NCBI RefSeq assembly: GCF_013371085.1
Contig: NZ_JABWCV010000002.1
Location: 213,887 to 277,886 of the forward strand
Direction: 5' to 3'
Source: Vreelandella maris
GTDB lineage: Bacteria; Pseudomonadota; Gammaproteobacteria; Pseudomonadales; Halomonadaceae
Length of the DNA: 64,000 nucleotides
The stretch's first letter is position 1. The number at the start of each line of letters is the position of its first letter. The notes under the pieces were generated by a model. That model made no database searches. It had not been told where the DNA came from and saw only the letters and a program-made list of their open reading frames with translations. The translations under genes were made by a program, and so were the position numbers. Shown piece by piece: positions 1 to 8,713 of this stretch.

Positions 1-1
1 G

Positions 2-346
2 CGCAAGCAGTTTGGCCTACCGCTGGCCACGTTCCAGTCACTGCAGCACCGCATGGTGGATATGCACCTTCACCTAGAACAGTCGCGCTCCATGGCGATT
101 CTCGCCGCCACCAGCCTCTCGCTGCCTGCTGACGAGCGGGACTATAAAATCGCCGCTGCCAAGGCTTACTGCGGCGAGTCTGCTCGCTTTATTGCGGAAC
201 AGGCCATTCAGCTTCATGGCGGCATGGGTATGACCGAAGAGTGCTACGTGGCCCACTACGCCAAACATCTAGTGATGTTTGACCACTACCTGGGCGACAG
301 CGACTATCACCTTGAAACAGTGAGCGAACAGCTCGACGCCGCCTAA
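2..346 (+). CDS. acyl-CoA dehydrogenase, C-terminal part (5' truncated)
   Basis: The reading frame is open from base 2 and ends at TAA 346, giving the last 114 residues of a FAD-dependent acyl-CoA dehydrogenase; the rest lies left of the window. The fragment starts with RKQFGLPLATFQ, the usual opening of the C-terminal helical domain, and carries QLHGGMGMTEE, the conserved segment near the flavin and the subunit interface. The tail is short, as in the pimeloyl-CoA/CaiA-like branch of the family. The enzyme would make the 2,3-double bond in an acyl-CoA and pass electrons to ETF, encoded at 2.3-4.0 kb. The enoyl-CoA hydratase gene follows after 10 bases, so they are probably one operon. The substrate cannot be told from the sequence. 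Confidence 0.9.
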   Translation, partial: RKQFGLPLATFQSLQHRMVDMHLHLEQSRSMAILAATSLSLPADERDYKIAAAKAYCGESARFIAEQAIQLHGGMGMTEECYVAHYAKHLVMFDHYLGDSDYHLETVSEQLDAA

Positions 347-356
347 GGAGTAGCTC

Positions 357-1136
357 ATGCGCAGTGAAGAAACGTCACTTGTACGCGTTGAGACTACCGA
401 GGGCGGTATCGCCGAAGTGACCATTGCGCGCCCTGCGGTGCGCAATGCCCTCAACGAGCCTACGGCCCTGGCGCTCAATGACGCATTAGCCACCGTGGCA
501 ACTGACCCGCAGGTGCGCTGCGTGATCCTTAGCGGTGAAGGTAGCGCCTTTTGTGCCGGTGCCGATTTAGCAGAATTCGAAAAGGCCTCCACCCAGCCCG
601 CAAGCCAACGTCTGGCAACGCTTTTTCTGCCTGCGCTGCGCAGCATGATGACGATGGAAAAGCCCGTAATCGCCGCCGTGAGCGGCGCTGCCGCGGGGAT
701 TGGTGTGTCCTACGTGCTGGCCAGCGATATGGTGGTGATGGGCCGCTCGGCTTACCTAAAACTGGCCTTTATCAATATTGGCTTGATTCCCGACGGCGGC
801 GCTTGCTGGCATTTGGTACGCAAGCTTGGCCACGCCCAAGCTTTTGAGATGGCAGCGCTTGCTACCCCAATGGATGCAGAGCGCTGCGTGGCGCTGGGCC
901 TGGCCAACCGAGCAGTGGAAGATGATCAGGTGTTAGCGGAAGCACGAGCGCTGGCACAGGCCCTGGTGGCTCAATCACCTCAAGCGCTGGGAGCAACGAA
1001 ACGGGCCATGCGGCGGGCGGCAAACCTGTCGCTTGACGACACGCTAACGCTTGAAGGTGCGCTGCAGGATGAGTGTAAGGCCACCGAGGATTTTCACTCC
1101 CGCGTGGCTGCTTTTCGTCAACGCCGCCGCAATTGA
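357..1136 (+). CDS. enoyl-CoA hydratase/isomerase family protein
   Basis: A 259-residue crotonase-fold protein of ordinary length. The oxyanion-hole segment GSAFCAGADLAEF lies near residues 62-74 and the second conserved segment, NIGLIPDGGACW, near residues 140-151. The latter resembles PaaG-type hydratase/isomerases, with Asp where mitochondrial crotonases have a catalytic Glu. It would hydrate or isomerise the enoyl-CoA made by the dehydrogenase encoded just upstream. An AAGGAG-like site (taaggagtagctc) precedes the ATG. The 3' end overlaps the convergent nitronate monooxygenase gene by 19 bases. Exact substrate is not determinable. Confidence 0.9.
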   Translation: MRSEETSLVRVETTEGGIAEVTIARPAVRNALNEPTALALNDALATVATDPQVRCVILSGEGSAFCAGADLAEFEKASTQPASQRLATLFLPALRSMMTMEKPVIAAVSGAAAGIGVSYVLASDMVVMGRSAYLKLAFINIGLIPDGGACWHLVRKLGHAQAFEMAALATPMDAERCVALGLANRAVEDDQVLAEARALAQALVAQSPQALGATKRAMRRAANLSLDDTLTLEGALQDECKATEDFHSRVAAFRQRRRN

Positions 1137-2077
1137 TTCAGCGCTTGTTGATAATCAGCACGCAGCGTGGCTACTTCATCGGCCACGCTGTTCAGTGTGG
1201 TAATACCGCCCACTCCCTGCCCGGCACCCCAAATATCCCGCCACGCTTTTGCCTTGCTGCTGCCGCCTGATCCATAGCGCATGGCGCTTTTGTCGCCCTC
1301 TGGCAGTGCCTCTGGGTTAAGCCCGGCCAGCTCGATGCTTTGGCGCAGGTAGTTACCGTGCACGCCAGTAAATAGGTTGGTATAGACGATATCCCCCGCA
1401 GCGGCTTCCAGTACCATCTGCTTGTACGCGGGCTGAGCATTGGCTTCCTGGGTTGCAATAAAGCGCGTGCCCATATACACCATGTCCACGCCCAGCGCCT
1501 GGGCGGCGGCGATCTGCTCGCCTTTGGTTATCGCCCCTGCCAGCACCAGCGGACCATCGTAAAACTGCCTGACCTCCGCCACAAAGGCGAAGGGGTTAAG
1601 CCGCCCCGCATGACCGCCTGCCCCATGGCAGACCAAAATCAGCCCATCTACCCCGGCATCGATGGCTTTTCTAGCGTGCCTCAACGTGGTCACGTCATGA
1701 AACACCAGGCCACCATAGGCGTGCACTTGCTCGACCACCCGATTGGGCGCATGCAGGCTGGTAATGATCAGTGGCACCTTGTACTCAGCGCATAGCGCCA
1801 CATCATGCTCCAGGCGGTCATTGGTGGGGTGCACGATCTGATTCACCGCAAACGGCGCGGCGGGCTGCTGCGGATTCTGAGCGTTATAGTCGTCTAAGGT
1901 ATCGGTAATCTGCTGCAGCCACTCCCGAAGCAATTCCGCAGGCCTGGAGTTCAGCGCCGGAAACGCGCCAATAATCCCCGCCTGACACTGGGCAATGACC
2001 AGCTCAGGGCCAGAAACAATAAACATGGGAGAGCCGATGACCGGTAGCGTCATCGAGGCAGTCAGTTGGGTTAGCAT
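1118..2077 (-). CDS. nitronate monooxygenase family protein (FMN-dependent TIM barrel)
   Basis: A 319-residue protein with the nitronate monooxygenase/2-nitropropane dioxygenase fold. The N-terminus has PVIGSPMFIVSG and GIIGAFPALNSRP; the phosphate and FMN site is indicated by HGAGGHAG and the later MGTRFIATQEA. These enzymes oxidise alkyl nitronates such as propionate-3-nitronate with FMN and oxygen, and are thought to detoxify. The frame is open to 2116, but the conserved family start begins at the ATG at 2077 (MLTQLTASM). Whether it is cotranscribed with etfBA upstream is doubtful, because a terminator hairpin (2116-2135) and a large palindromic element stand between them. Confidence 0.85.
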   Translation of the reverse strand: MLTQLTASMTLPVIGSPMFIVSGPELVIAQCQAGIIGAFPALNSRPAELLREWLQQITDTLDDYNAQNPQQPAAPFAVNQIVHPTNDRLEHDVALCAEYKVPLIITSLHAPNRVVEQVHAYGGLVFHDVTTLRHARKAIDAGVDGLILVCHGAGGHAGRLNPFAFVAEVRQFYDGPLVLAGAITKGEQIAAAQALGVDMVYMGTRFIATQEANAQPAYKQMVLEAAAGDIVYTNLFTGVHGNYLRQSIELAGLNPEALPEGDKSAMRYGSGGSSKAKAWRDIWGAGQGVGGITTLNSVADEVATLRADYQQALNQLRRR

Positions 2078-2115
2078 GGAAAACTCGCTAGTTATTATTG
2101 TGAACCAATACTGCA

Positions 2116-2135
2116 AAAGGCCCCACTGGGCCTTT
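2116..2135 (-). terminator. probable Rho-independent terminator after etfA
   Basis: Perfect 8-bp stem AAAGGCCC/GGGCCTTT with a four-base loop. Read on the minus strand, the stem ends in TTTT, so it could end the etfBA transcript. A 10-bp palindrome CACTGCAGTG lies just upstream of it at 2149-2158. Confidence 0.6.
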
Positions 2136-2162
2136 CAATAAGATGTCACACTGCAGTGGTAT

Positions 2163-2259
2163 GGTCGGAACAACCCTACGCGGGGGCGCTGTGAACCCAT
2201 CCATGGGCGCTACTTTCGCCATCCATGGCGAAAGACCCCCGCTACGGGTTATTCCGACC
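2163..2259. repeat. REP/BIME-like structured palindromic element
   Basis: The outer arms, 2163-2186 and 2236-2259, are reverse complements at about 20 of 24 positions (GGTCGGAA, AACCC and CGGGGG blocks match). Inside lie two smaller hairpins: CCCAT-CC-ATGGG at 2196-2207 and TTTCGCCAT-CC-ATGGCGAAA at 2214-2233, both with the same CATCCATG core. The whole could fold as a three-way junction in DNA or RNA. It sits between the etfA stop and the etfBA terminator, a typical place for extragenic palindromic repeats. No second copy was noticed in this window, so its repeat nature is inference from structure only. Confidence 0.6.
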
Positions 2260-2281
2260 AAGACGTGGATGCAAGAAGCTT

Positions 2282-3208
2282 TTACAGCTTGCTTTCAAGC
2301 TCCGGCAGGATCTCGAACAGATCCCCGACCAGGCCGTAGTCGGCCACCTGGAAGATCGGTGCTTCGTCGTCTTTGTTGATCGCGACGATTACCTTGGAAT
2401 CCTTCATGCCCGCCAAGTGCTGAATCGCACCGCTGATACCCACCGCAATGTACAGGTCGGGTGCGACGATTTTACCGGTCTGACCCACCTGCATATCGTT
2501 AGGCACGAAGCCGGCGTCTACCGCCGCGCGAGAAGCGCCGATGGCGGCGCCCAACTTGTCGGCAATGCCGTTCAGCAGCTTGAAGTTTTCACCGTTGCCC
2601 ATGCCGCGGCCGCCGGAGATGACGACCTTGGCGCCGCCGAGTTCTGGGCGGTCGCTTTGCGCCAGCTCTTGCTTCACAAAGCTGGACTGGGTGTTTTCCA
2701 CCACGGTATCGACGGCTTCGATCGTTGCACTGCCGCTACTGCCCACCGCATCGAAGCCGGTGGTACGCACGGTGATGACTTTCAGCGCGTCATCGCTTTT
2801 GACCGTGGCAATGGCGTTACCGGCGTAGATCGGGCGCAGGAAGGTATCGGCACTTTCAACACCCAGCACATCCGATAGCTGGCTGACGTCTTTTAACGCG
2901 GCCAGGCGCGGCAGGACGTTTTTGCCGGTGGTGGAGGCACTGGCCAGCACGTGGCTGTAATCATCGGCCAGCGCGACCAGCAGCGCGCCCATGGGCTCGG
3001 CAAGCTGGTGGGCGTACACGGCGTTATCGGCAACGCGTACTTTGTTGACGCCGTCGAGCCTGGCAGCGGCGTCTGCTGCTGCCTGAACGCCTTCACCGGC
3101 GACCAGAATATCAATATCGCCACCGATGGCTTGGGCGGCCACCACGACGTGGGCGGTGGCGCCAGCCAGTTGGCCTTCGTGTAGATCCGCAAGTACCAGA
3201 ATGCTCAT
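2282..3208 (-). CDS. etfA: electron transfer flavoprotein subunit alpha
   Basis: A 308-residue ETF alpha subunit. The N-terminal domain begins [14 protein letters not shown]; the C-terminal FAD-binding domain carries the signature [10 protein letters not shown], then [38 protein letters not shown] and [12 protein letters not shown]. With EtfB it accepts electrons from acyl-CoA dehydrogenases (two are encoded in this window) and passes them to ETF-ubiquinone oxidoreductase. The start at 3208 is chosen over the upstream in-frame start (3226) because AAGGAG lies 8 bases before it and the family begins here. It follows etfB in one operon. Confidence 0.97.
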   Translation of the reverse strand: MSILVLADLHEGQLAGATAHVVVAAQAIGGDIDILVAGEGVQAAADAAARLDGVNKVRVADNAVYAHQLAEPMGALLVALADDYSHVLASASTTGKNVLPRLAALKDVSQLSDVLGVESADTFLRPIYAGNAIATVKSDDALKVITVRTTGFDAVGSSGSATIEAVDTVVENTQSSFVKQELAQSDRPELGGAKVVISGGRGMGNGENFKLLNGIADKLGAAIGASRAAVDAGFVPNDMQVGQTGKIVAPDLYIAVGISGAIQHLAGMKDSKVIVAINKDDEAPIFQVADYGLVGDLFEILPELESKL

Positions 3209-3236
3209 GGCATCAACTCCTTTCAAAGCACTTGTT

Positions 3237-3986
3237 TTAAAGAACTTTGGCTTCGTTTTTCAGTTTGTCGATCAGCTCGTCTACCGAGGCCACTTTGATA
3301 CCGCCTTTGCGCTCGGCGGGGGATTCCACCTTGAGCAGCGTGACCTTGGAGGCCACCTCAACGCCATAGTCGGCGGGGGTTTTGACATCCAGCGGCTTTT
3401 TCTTGGCCTTCATGATGTCTGGCAGCTTGGCGTAGCGCGGCTCGTTGAGGCGCAGGTCGGTAGTGACGATCGCCGGGAGTGTCAGCGCGACGGTTTGCAG
3501 GCCGCCGTCGATTTCACGAGTGACATTGACCTTGTCGCCGTCTACCGCGACTTCTGAGGCGAAGGTGCCTTGCGGCAGATTGGTCAACGCGGCGAGCATC
3601 TGGCCGGTCTGGTTGTTGTCGGTGTCGATGGCCTGCTTGCCGAGAATCACCAGACCCGGCTGCTCTTCGTCCACCACTTTGGCCAGCAGTTTGGCCACTG
3701 CCAACGATTCGGCGCGCTCGTCGGTTTCGATATGAATGGCGCGATCAGCGCCCAGGGCTAGCGCGGTACGCAGCTGCTCTTGGGCGGCCTTGGGGCCCAC
3801 GGTCACGGCCACGACTTCGGTCGCCACGCCCTTCTCTTTCAGGCGCACGGCTTCTTCCACGGCAATTTCGCAGAAGGGGTTCATGGCCATTTTGACGTTG
3901 GTAAGGTCCACATCAGAATGATCCGCTTTGACGCGGATTTTGACGTTGTAGTCGATGACGCGTTTCACCGCGACGAGGATTTTCAT
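3237..3986 (-). CDS. etfB: electron transfer flavoprotein subunit beta
   Basis: A 249-residue ETF beta subunit starting [14 protein letters not shown]. It carries the AMP-binding and recognition-loop regions typical of the family, including [17 protein letters not shown] and [16 protein letters not shown]. It forms the heterodimer with EtfA and contacts the acyl-CoA dehydrogenases. A GGAG Shine-Dalgarno precedes the ATG. The gene is first in an etfB-etfA operon, 28 bases ahead of etfA; it is separated from the upstream acyl-CoA operon by a strong terminator at 4065-4095, so it should have its own promoter in 3990-4060. That stretch is AT-rich, but no clear -35/-10 pair was settled on. Confidence 0.97.
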   Translation of the reverse strand: MKILVAVKRVIDYNVKIRVKADHSDVDLTNVKMAMNPFCEIAVEEAVRLKEKGVATEVVAVTVGPKAAQEQLRTALALGADRAIHIETDERAESLAVAKLLAKVVDEEQPGLVILGKQAIDTDNNQTGQMLAALTNLPQGTFASEVAVDGDKVNVTREIDGGLQTVALTLPAIVTTDLRLNEPRYAKLPDIMKAKKKPLDVKTPADYGVEVASKVTLLKVESPAERKGGIKVASVDELIDKLKNEAKVL

Positions 3987-4064
3987 AAGGCATGCTCCAG
4001 CGATTGAACCATCGGCTTTTTATTCCGCATAGCAAAATAATATTTCACTTTATAAAAATAACAA

Positions 4065-4095
4065 TAAAAAAACGCCTGCCAAAGGTCAAGCGTTT
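4065..4095 (-). terminator. Rho-independent terminator of the acyl-CoA operon
   Basis: On the minus strand AAACGC pairs with GCGTTT; the inner part adds TTG/CAG-type pairs and CC/GG around a TTT loop with one bulged A. It is followed by a run of seven T and then an AT-rich stretch. It lies just after the stop of the membrane protein gene (4112) and before etfB. Confidence 0.75.
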
Positions 4096-4111
4096 CCTTG
4101 AACAGCCCAAC

Positions 4112-5497
4112 TCAGAAAGGCGACCAACCAAACCATAACGCCAGCAGCGGTATCGCCGCGATCAGAAAGCGCCCGTTCCAGCGGTAACCGATGCGGGTGG
4201 CGGGTACGCCAGTAAAGCGCGATAGAATCAGCATGGAAGCGGTCATTGGTGATGACATCAGCGCCAGCGCCCAGCCTACCATTAACGATGCCCCAATCAG
4301 CTCAGGCGTTAACCCCTCGATGCCCAGCGTGGGGAGCAAGCCCACCAACAGCGTCACCGTAACAATCGGGTTGACGCCTATTTGCGCTAGCCCCACCACC
4401 ATCAGCATGGCCAACACCGCATTTAAAGTGCCCAGCGGGTCAAGCACTGCCAATAACGGTGCAAGCTGCTGGGTGTCCACCAAGCCCACGCATACATGCC
4501 CCAAATAGCCTGCCGCCCCCAGCACCACGATTTCATTAGCGCTGGGAGACAGCAACCAAGGTAGCTGACGATGCACCGCCGTTATGGCGGCAGGCAATCC
4601 ACCATAGCCTAGCCTGCGACGCTGCCAAGCCAGCCATAAAAGCGCCCCGGTAGGCGCGCCCAGCAGCGCGGCAATGGGTAGTCGTAAGTCCAGCAGCCAC
4701 GCAATGGAAAACACCAGCGCCACAATGCCGATTAGCAAAACGCTAAACTGCGCCAACGGGCGCAGCGACGGGGTGACATAGGTTTTATTGGCGGGTGGGT
4801 GCGGGCCGGTGAAATAGTCCACCGCCCAGCCCGCCATAAAAATCAGCGCGGCGGCCCCTAGAATATAGGGTGCCAGCTGTGGCCAGGTGACCTGGGGAAG
4901 GCTTGAAAGCACCACGGCCACCCCAATACCCATGGGCGAAATTAGCGGTGCCAGCGAAAATCCGCGCAGCAGCGCCAGCATCATGCGCCGCTGACGGGCC
5001 GCGCGCACCCAGGCGCGCCCTTGGGCGGCACTCAGGGTATTGCTCTTCTCGATCATCGCGGCGAAGAGATTCAGCACGCCAATGTTCAGAATGATGCCAA
5101 ACAGCGCCGAGCCCAGGGATAAGATCGGGTAGCGGCGGCTAGGCGGCTGAAGCAGCATGCTTTGCCCGCAGCGGCGCACTAAACGAGAGCGATAGGCAGG
5201 TAGGCGCAACATGCTCAGCGCCACCACAAAGGTAGCAAAAAACGCGAAACGCCCACTCGCCTCAAACAGCAGCTGCCCAGGCGTAGGCGAGCGCCACAGC
5301 GCGAGCAGTGTGAGTACGCCAGCGGCACACAGCAGCCCCTTGGCCATGCGGGTGAGTTGACCTTTCAGGGTCATCAAATAGAGCAGCAGCGCAACAATGC
5401 CTGCGGCTTGCCACGCCACGCTGCCACCCACCAAATGAATCAGCGTGGCAAGCGTCACCAGTAGCAAACAGGAAACCCGCAGGCGGGCTGGGCTCAC
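4112..5497 (-). CDS. unidentified polytopic membrane protein
   Basis: A 461-residue very hydrophobic protein with roughly ten to twelve membrane segments; I do not recognise the family with certainty. Two internal stretches look like related helix-break motifs (LISPMGIGVAVVLSSLP near residue 187 and MSSPMTASMLILSRFTGVP near 413), which recalls the inverted-repeat hairpins of ion-transporter-superfamily carriers (ArsB, NhaD or DctM type). That likeness is inference. It starts at a GTG whose GTGA overlaps the stop of the thioesterase gene, with a GAGGGAG site 8 bases upstream. It is the last gene of the acyl-CoA dehydrogenase-synthetase-thioesterase operon, so a carrier for an organic acid or its product is a reasonable guess. 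Confidence 0.75.
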   Translation of the reverse strand: MSPARLRVSCLLLVTLATLIHLVGGSVAWQAAGIVALLLYLMTLKGQLTRMAKGLLCAAGVLTLLALWRSPTPGQLLFEASGRFAFFATFVVALSMLRLPAYRSRLVRRCGQSMLLQPPSRRYPILSLGSALFGIILNIGVLNLFAAMIEKSNTLSAAQGRAWVRAARQRRMMLALLRGFSLAPLISPMGIGVAVVLSSLPQVTWPQLAPYILGAAALIFMAGWAVDYFTGPHPPANKTYVTPSLRPLAQFSVLLIGIVALVFSIAWLLDLRLPIAALLGAPTGALLWLAWQRRRLGYGGLPAAITAVHRQLPWLLSPSANEIVVLGAAGYLGHVCVGLVDTQQLAPLLAVLDPLGTLNAVLAMLMVVGLAQIGVNPIVTVTLLVGLLPTLGIEGLTPELIGASLMVGWALALMSSPMTASMLILSRFTGVPATRIGYRWNGRFLIAAIPLLALWFGWSPF

Positions 5498-5964
5498 TCG
5501 CTAGGCTCCCTCAACTGCGGGTCGGGAACGCCTTGTGACGATTCGCTGCCGCTACGGCGACGAAAAGAGCCTTCGCCCATAGCGACGAGATTGCCCTGCT
5601 CATCCACGATCTCACCGCTGGTCATGAAGGTTTTTTGCCCGCCGCCACGCAGCGTGCCCGTGGCCCGTAACACGCCTTGCCGAGCAGGCCCCACAAAGGT
5701 GGTGGTAAGTGACAGCGTCATCCCACGACGAATATTCCCCGGCACATCGCAGTGCAGGCCCGCTAGGCTCAGGGCGCTGTCCAGCATGGAAGCCAGTACG
5801 CCGCCGTGCACGTTGCCGCTGCGGTTGAGGTGCTTGGGTTCAATGGTGAGTTCCACCACCGCGCGCCCCTCTTCCCACTCCACCACGTGCATGCCCAGCA
5901 ATTCGTGATAACCCATCAGCGCCTGGGGCGTTGTGGAAGCGATTGCGCTGTCTGTTTCGCTCAT
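5494..5964 (-). CDS. PaaI-family hotdog thioesterase
   Basis: A 156-residue hotdog-fold protein. It has the family core HLNRSGNVHGGVLASMLDSA (about residues 44-63), where the HGG(V)L segment forms the start of the central helix and Asp is the usual catalytic acid. PaaI/YdiI-type enzymes hydrolyse acyl-CoA thioesters to release CoA. The ATG overlaps the TGA of the acyl-CoA synthetase gene (ATGA) and its own stop overlaps the start of the membrane protein gene, so translation of the three is probably coupled. The likely role is to relieve trapped CoA intermediates in the pathway; the substrate is unknown. Confidence 0.88.
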   Translation of the reverse strand: MSETDSAIASTTPQALMGYHELLGMHVVEWEEGRAVVELTIEPKHLNRSGNVHGGVLASMLDSALSLAGLHCDVPGNIRRGMTLSLTTTFVGPARQGVLRATGTLRGGGQKTFMTSGEIVDEQGNLVAMGEGSFRRRSGSESSQGVPDPQLREPSE

Positions 5965-7562
5965 AAAGCGCTCTCCTGCTGGGCCAAGTCGCGTAGCCGA
6001 CCTTTCAAAATCTTACCGCTGGCGGTGGAAGGCAGCGCATCCATCAGCACAATTTGGGTCGGCCGCTTATAGGGGGCTAGCCGTTCGGCAATAAAGGCTT
6101 TGAGCTCTACCATATCTACTTCAATACCCGGCTCGCACTGCACAAATGCCACGACCTCTTCATTGCCTGCCACCTGCCGCCCGACGACTGCGGTTAAGGT
6201 CACCGCAGGATGCTCATTGATCACTGCTTCCACATCCGGCGGGTAGATATTGAAGCCCGAGCGAATAATCAGCTCTTTACTGCGGCCCACGATATAGAGC
6301 TGATCGTCGTGATCCAGCTTGGCGATATCACCGGTATTGAGCCAGCCATCTTCCATTAAGGTGGCGCGGGTGGCGTCCGGCTGGCGGAAGTAGCCCTTCA
6401 TGATATTAGGGCCACGCACCCACAGCTCGCCGATCTCATCGCCTGCCTTTTCTGACGTGCCGCTGCTGCCTAGGGGCTCTAACCGATACTCCAACAGCGG
6501 CAGCACGCGGCCCACGGTGCTGCTCTGGTGGCGGTCTTCAATGCGGGTTTGACTAATCGTTGGGCTGGCTTCGGTGAGGCCGTAGCCATTGTGCAGCGTT
6601 AGGCCAAACGCAGCTTCAACACGGGTTTTGGTATCGCTATCCAGCGGCGAGCCACCTGCGGAGATATAGATAAGCGCAGGCGCTTCTAGCACGCGCTGCT
6701 CACGCTTCAAATACTCCAGGGCGCGGGCATACATGGCGGGCACGCCTTGGAGCACCGTAATACGCTCCTCTTTCAACGTTGCCAACAGCTGAGCAGCCTC
6801 GAAACGCGGCACGGTGTACAGGCACGCGCCGTTATACAGCGAGCCCATACACACTGATGAGAGGCCAAACACATGAGACATCGGCAGCACGCCATACACC
6901 CGCTGCCCTTCGCTCAGATGGCGCATGCCGCCGGAAATAGAAGCGATATACAGAATACCGCGATGGGTCAGCATGACGCCTTTCGGCGTACCGGTGGTGC
7001 CTGAGGTGTAGATCATCGCGGCTACCTGCTCGGCACCGCTGGTGTGAACAGGCTCTGGCTCGCTCTCAAATAGCGGTGAAATCGCTAGGCCGCCGAGCTG
7101 CGGATGCTGATAGCGGTCAGCCGCGTGGCGCTCGGCGTGCTGGCTCGCCTCTTGGGAGGCTTCGCAGGTGTAAAACACTCGGCGAGGCAGGCAGTTGCCC
7201 TGGATTAGATCCACTTCTTGAGCGGAGAGGCGCGAATTGACAATCGCGACCCAAACATCCATTTCACTGGCGGCCAACAGCAGTACCACCAGGGCACGGC
7301 AGTTTTCACTGACCGTCATAATACGGTCGCCGGGCCGTACGCCTAAATTAGCTAACCACTCGCAGGCGGCATGAATCTCTTGCCCCAGCTCGGCGTAGCT
7401 CCAGCGAACGTTGCCATCCACAAGCGCGGGGTGATCCGCTAGGCGTTTCGCATTTTCCAGCACGCGGGTGCTCAAGCGCTCGGGAAGTTCTGCTAACAGC
7501 TCGCTTGCCAGACGGCCAAAGATCTTCTCATCTGGCGCTTGGTAAGGGACCGACAGAGCCAT
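5961..7562 (-). CDS. class I adenylate-forming acyl-CoA synthetase
   Basis: A 533-residue AMP-binding enzyme. The P-loop is YTSGTTGTPKGVMLTH (near residues 186-201); NGYGLTEASPTISQTR (A5 motif) is near 325; GWLNTGDIAKLD (A7/A8) is followed by GRSKELIIRSGFNIYPPDVE, and the C-terminal Lys motif PSTASGKILKGRLRD is present. It would activate a fatty or aromatic acid to its acyl-CoA with ATP. The start overlaps the stop of the acyl-CoA dehydrogenase gene by one base (TAATG) and the end overlaps the thioesterase start, so this is a tight operon. The substrate cannot be read from the sequence; medium-chain or phenylalkanoic acids are possible. Confidence 0.92.
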   Translation of the reverse strand: MALSVPYQAPDEKIFGRLASELLAELPERLSTRVLENAKRLADHPALVDGNVRWSYAELGQEIHAACEWLANLGVRPGDRIMTVSENCRALVVLLLAASEMDVWVAIVNSRLSAQEVDLIQGNCLPRRVFYTCEASQEASQHAERHAADRYQHPQLGGLAISPLFESEPEPVHTSGAEQVAAMIYTSGTTGTPKGVMLTHRGILYIASISGGMRHLSEGQRVYGVLPMSHVFGLSSVCMGSLYNGACLYTVPRFEAAQLLATLKEERITVLQGVPAMYARALEYLKREQRVLEAPALIYISAGGSPLDSDTKTRVEAAFGLTLHNGYGLTEASPTISQTRIEDRHQSSTVGRVLPLLEYRLEPLGSSGTSEKAGDEIGELWVRGPNIMKGYFRQPDATRATLMEDGWLNTGDIAKLDHDDQLYIVGRSKELIIRSGFNIYPPDVEAVINEHPAVTLTAVVGRQVAGNEEVVAFVQCEPGIEVDMVELKAFIAERLAPYKRPTQIVLMDALPSTASGKILKGRLRDLAQQESAL

Positions 7563-8713
7563 TAGGACGCCTCCCGCACCATGTTCCGGGCAATCACCAG
7601 CTGCTGAATTTGCGTCGTCCCTTCGTAAATGCGGAACAAGCGCACATCGCGGTAGAAACGCTCAACGGCGTATTCCGACATATAGCCCGCACCGCCGTGC
7701 ACCTGCACGGCGCGATCCGCGACGCGACCCACCATCTCGGCACAGAACAGCTTGCAGCAGGAGGCTAGGGTTGAGACGTTTTCGCCATCATCCTTGCGGC
7801 GTGCGGCGTCCATGACCATGGTTTTACCTGCGTAGGCTTCGGTTTTGCTATCTGCCAGCATGGCCTGCACCAGCTGATGCTCCGCCAGCGGCGCACCAAA
7901 CTGCTTACGTTCCATGGTGTAGCGCAGCGACTCTTCAACCAAACGCTCGGCCACGCCCACACACACGGCGGAAATATGCAGTCGCCCACGGTCGAGCACT
8001 TTCATAGCGGTTTTAAAGCCTTGCCCCTCTTTGCCGCCAATGATGTTTTCAGCCGGTACACGGCAGTTATCAAAAATGATGTCGCAGGTATGCGCGCCCT
8101 TCTGGCCCATCTTGTTATCCGCAGGGCCGCGAATCAGACCAGGCGTATTGCCTTCAACAATAAAGGCAGAGATACCGCCAGCGCCTTTGTTGTCTGGGTC
8201 GGTACGCGCCATGACGGTGAACAGGTCTGCTTCCGGGCCGTTGGTGATATAACGCTTGGTGCCGTTCAATACGTAGTGGTCGCCATCGCGCACGGCGGTG
8301 GTCCGCAGGCTAGCGGCATCAGAGCCTGAATCCGGCTCAGTCAAACAGAACGAGCTGAGTATCTCACCTGTGGCCAGGCGCGGCACGTATTTGGCTTTTT
8401 GCTCTTCAGTGCCATCGATCAAAATCCCCTGGGCGCCAATGCCATTATTGGTGCCAAATACTGAACGGAACGCGGGAGAGGTTTTGCCAATTTCCATTGC
8501 CACCAGGGCTTCCTCTTCCATAGTCAGCCCTAAGCCGCCGTACTCTTCAGGAATGGATAGCCCGAACAGCCCCATCTCCTTCATTTCCGCCAGGATCTCG
8601 GCGGGCACTGCATCCTCTTCGGCAAGCCGTGCCTCATTGGGAATCAAACGCTCCCGGACAAAGCGGGCAATGGTATCAACCAACTGATTCAGCAGTTCGG
8701 GATCACGGATCAT
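7562..8713 (-). CDS. acyl-CoA dehydrogenase
   Basis: A 383-residue acyl-CoA dehydrogenase of full length. Signatures are CLTEPDSGSDAASLRT (FAD/substrate loop), QAMLADSKTEAYAGK, QVHGGAGYMSEYAVERFYRD and the C-terminal YEGTTQIQQLVIARNM, whose Glu before GTT is the usual catalytic base. The frame is open to 8776, but the ATG at 8713 is preferred: it has AGGAG upstream and the family N-terminus begins at MIRDPELLNQ. It is the first gene of the operon with the synthetase, thioesterase and membrane protein, divergent from the 3-hydroxyacyl-CoA dehydrogenase gene. Electrons would go to EtfAB. Confidence 0.93.
   Translation of the reverse strand: MIRDPELLNQLVDTIARFVRERLIPNEARLAEEDAVPAEILAEMKEMGLFGLSIPEEYGGLGLTMEEEALVAMEIGKTSPAFRSVFGTNNGIGAQGILIDGTEEQKAKYVPRLATGEILSSFCLTEPDSGSDAASLRTTAVRDGDHYVLNGTKRYITNGPEADLFTVMARTDPDNKGAGGISAFIVEGNTPGLIRGPADNKMGQKGAHTCDIIFDNCRVPAENIIGGKEGQGFKTAMKVLDRGRLHISAVCVGVAERLVEESLRYTMERKQFGAPLAEHQLVQAMLADSKTEAYAGKTMVMDAARRKDDGENVSTLASCCKLFCAEMVGRVADRAVQVHGGAGYMSEYAVERFYRDVRLFRIYEGTTQIQQLVIARNMVREAS

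Noticed and set aside
1118..1136. 19-base overlap of two convergent genes as a sign of a frameshift or misassembly
   Set aside because: Both proteins end at normal family lengths, so a true convergent overlap is simpler.
2225..2878. 217-codon open frame on the plus strand
   Set aside because: Antisense to etfA, His/Gly/Asp-rich shadow composition.
4061..4089. Sigma-70-like promoter (TTGACC, 17-base spacer, TATTGT) upstream of etfB
   Set aside because: The -35 lies in the stem and the -10 in the T-tract of a good Rho-independent terminator (4065-4095), which explains the sequence better.
7877..8329. 150-codon open frame on the plus strand
   Set aside because: Antisense to the acyl-CoA dehydrogenase; shadow frame.
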